A DNA stretch of 35,708 bases from Collodictyon triciliatum (Eukaryota; CRuMs): the NCBI GenBank assembly GCA_043381765.1, contig JBHJMP010001012.1, positions 1 through 35,708 of the forward strand, given 5' to 3'. The notes beneath the pieces were generated by a model, which worked only from the letters and a program-made list of their open reading frames with translations, was not told where the DNA came from and did no database searches. Numbering within the stretch: position 1 is the stretch's first letter; each line of letters opens with the position of its first letter. The position numbers were made by a program, and so were the translations under genes. Shown here one piece after another: positions 34,298 through 35,708 of the stretch.

Positions 34298-35543
34298 AAC
34301 TCGCTACTAAGTCTAAGGCCCTGGAAGAGACGAAGCACCGTGAGTCAAAGCTACAAGAGAGTCTCGTGAGTTCAGTGGCTATGATGAAGAGCATTTTTTT
34401 TCAATGAACCATCTAATACCTTGCTTATAAAAAAAATACAGAGATATAAGGCAGGATTTGAGGAGGAACAAGGATTAAGGATATTCTCCTTGCAGGTTGA
34501 ATCTCCTCTCCGACACTCAACATAAAATCCAAAAGTTAATACCGTGAATGATGGTATTCCTTCGGCTTAAATAATAAATTTTTTCATCGAGTAAAATAAC
34601 GTAGAATAATGGAATAGCACCTGAAAATCTTTCGCTTGACTATTGAATTACATTAACATGGATTGCTGGCTCTGTAATTGAAGCGAAACTGGTACAATCC
34701 AATATAGAAAGAAGTCCAACAGGCTAGGAGTACGATCGATAAACTGACGGAGGCTAATCGCACTCTGGAACAAAGTAACGACAACTTCGAAAGACGGGAT
34801 CGGTAATAATAGTGATATCATAATCCTTAGTGCATGAATATACGAATTTCCTGTCCAATATTCGCTCTATATATGATTTACTATTACTGCATTCTGGTTC
34901 ACGATGGTAATTGTCAAATACACATTTTAGAGAAAACATGGCCTTAATAGACGATATTTCAATAAAGTACGAAAATGCATTTGAGCAGCTCGTTATTCTT
35001 AGGGTTGTTAATTGGAATTCTATTCAAGATTTGTGTTTACCTCACTCGTGATTTTACTTAACCACATCAGTATTGGAAATATATTTCATAGAATGGAGCT
35101 CATTTTGATAACTAGACGCTGGGAATAATCCGAAATCATTTTAATTTACACACATATTAAAAAAAGGAAGAATATAATGAGGACAAAGCTCAAAGTTCTG
35201 AGATAATACAGAGACTCAAAGATGAGCTACGAGGTACGCAAAAAGATATAAAGGAAAACAAGAGAAAAGTTACAATCACTTCATTCACTCATATTCATTT
35301 TCTCTTCATTTTCTCATCTTTTCTTCTTTTATTTAAAATTAATGTGGATTTATTTAGAATCACTGAATTACTGTTGTCCTATTGCTAGACCTTCAATCTG
35401 AGCTTAATGCGCTGCAAAAGCGGCATTCATCATCGGAATCAGACAAGGGCTCGAACGATAAAAATGATCACTCGTCTCCAAAACCACCCGCCGATAACAG
35501 CATTACTAAACCCACTCTTACTGATATCCCGATGTCACCTGTG
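34298..35543 (+). CDS. NudE/NDEL1-like coiled-coil protein, partial
   Basis: Exons 34298-34365, 34442-34495, 34723-34802, 34931-35003, 35167-35233, 35389-35543 join in phase. The 5' part is lost in or before the gap and the 3' end is uncertain: a donor-like GTGGTAATC at 35541-35549, or read-through to TGA at 35643. Nearly all of it is coiled coil. Phrases match the conserved NudE region: TEANRTLEQSNDNFERRDR, YENAFEQLVILREEY, and IIQRLKDELRDLQSEL, in the same order and spacing as in animal and fungal NudE/NDEL1. The last exon turns into a Ser/Asp/Pro-rich segment typical of the variable C-terminal half. Known: NudE/NDEL1 binds LIS1 and dynein intermediate chain and tunes dynein at nuclei, centrosomes and vesicles. 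An unrelated coiled-coil protein remains possible, but the ordered matches favour NudE. Confidence 0.72.
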
Positions 35544-35708
35544 GTAATCATTAGAAGAAGAAAAAAGGATTGGCGTGATAATATTGCTACATATTTATTT
35601 CAGTCATCGACGTATATCATAAACTCTCCTTACCATATCGTGTGATAAAGAGTTTATGTCACATACATGCATGCATAAATCCAGAATCAATCATCATAAA
35701 TCAAAGAG

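Overview
This is an intron-rich nuclear segment from a eukaryote, most likely a free-living protist. Coding exons are GC-balanced, introns are short (about 45-300 bp) and AT-rich, and splice sites are mainly GT-AG. Low-complexity tracts and three assembly gaps interrupt it. TAA and TAG are used as stops and no recoding is needed. The gene content (DDX1 with SPRY, a PPEF/RdgC-type phosphatase, an NHL protein, a PP2C with GRAM and cyclic-nucleotide-binding domains, NudE) fits a dynein-bearing, signalling-rich lineage. The AT-rich, microsatellite-rich style would suit a rhizarian such as a foraminiferan, but the sequence alone does not settle the lineage.

Layout. (1) 68-3237 (+): an LRR protein with a very long charged helix, a TKL/RIPK-like kinase with a non-RD catalytic loop, and two SAM-like modules. 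(2) 3240 to about 10750: an AT-rich stretch with no gene I can support, ending near a C-rich telomere-like tract; then 10752-11150, a short coding-looking patch I could not assemble. (3) 11703-17415 (+): the RNA helicase DDX1 in 22 exons, with a gap inside the SPRY domain. (4) 17555-23787 (-): a calcium-regulated Ser/Thr phosphatase with six EF-hands in 23 exons, convergent with DDX1. (5) 24827-27455 (-): a coiled-coil protein with a six-blade NHL propeller. (6) 27984-32708 (-): an 18-exon gene for a 687-residue protein with the order N-myristoylation signal, coiled coil, GRAM, CNB-like domain, PP2C. (7) from about 33032 (+): a NudE/NDEL1-like coiled-coil gene, broken by a gap and running to the window edge.

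For genes 1, 2, 4 and 6, I rebuilt the exons by hand from splice sites, phase and family conservation. In each case (for DDX1 apart from its gap) reading phase carries through all junctions, which is the main support for the models. How the genes might work together is inference. The window holds one kinase and two phosphatases with different inputs: LRR ligand, Ca2+, and a cyclic-nucleotide-fold domain that lacks its usual arginine. Nothing in the sequence shows that they share a pathway.

The most unusual items are the GRAM-CNB-PP2C architecture, the LRR/single-helix/non-RD kinase/SAM protein, the six-EF-hand phosphatase, and three successive GC-AG introns inside that phosphatase's catalytic domain.
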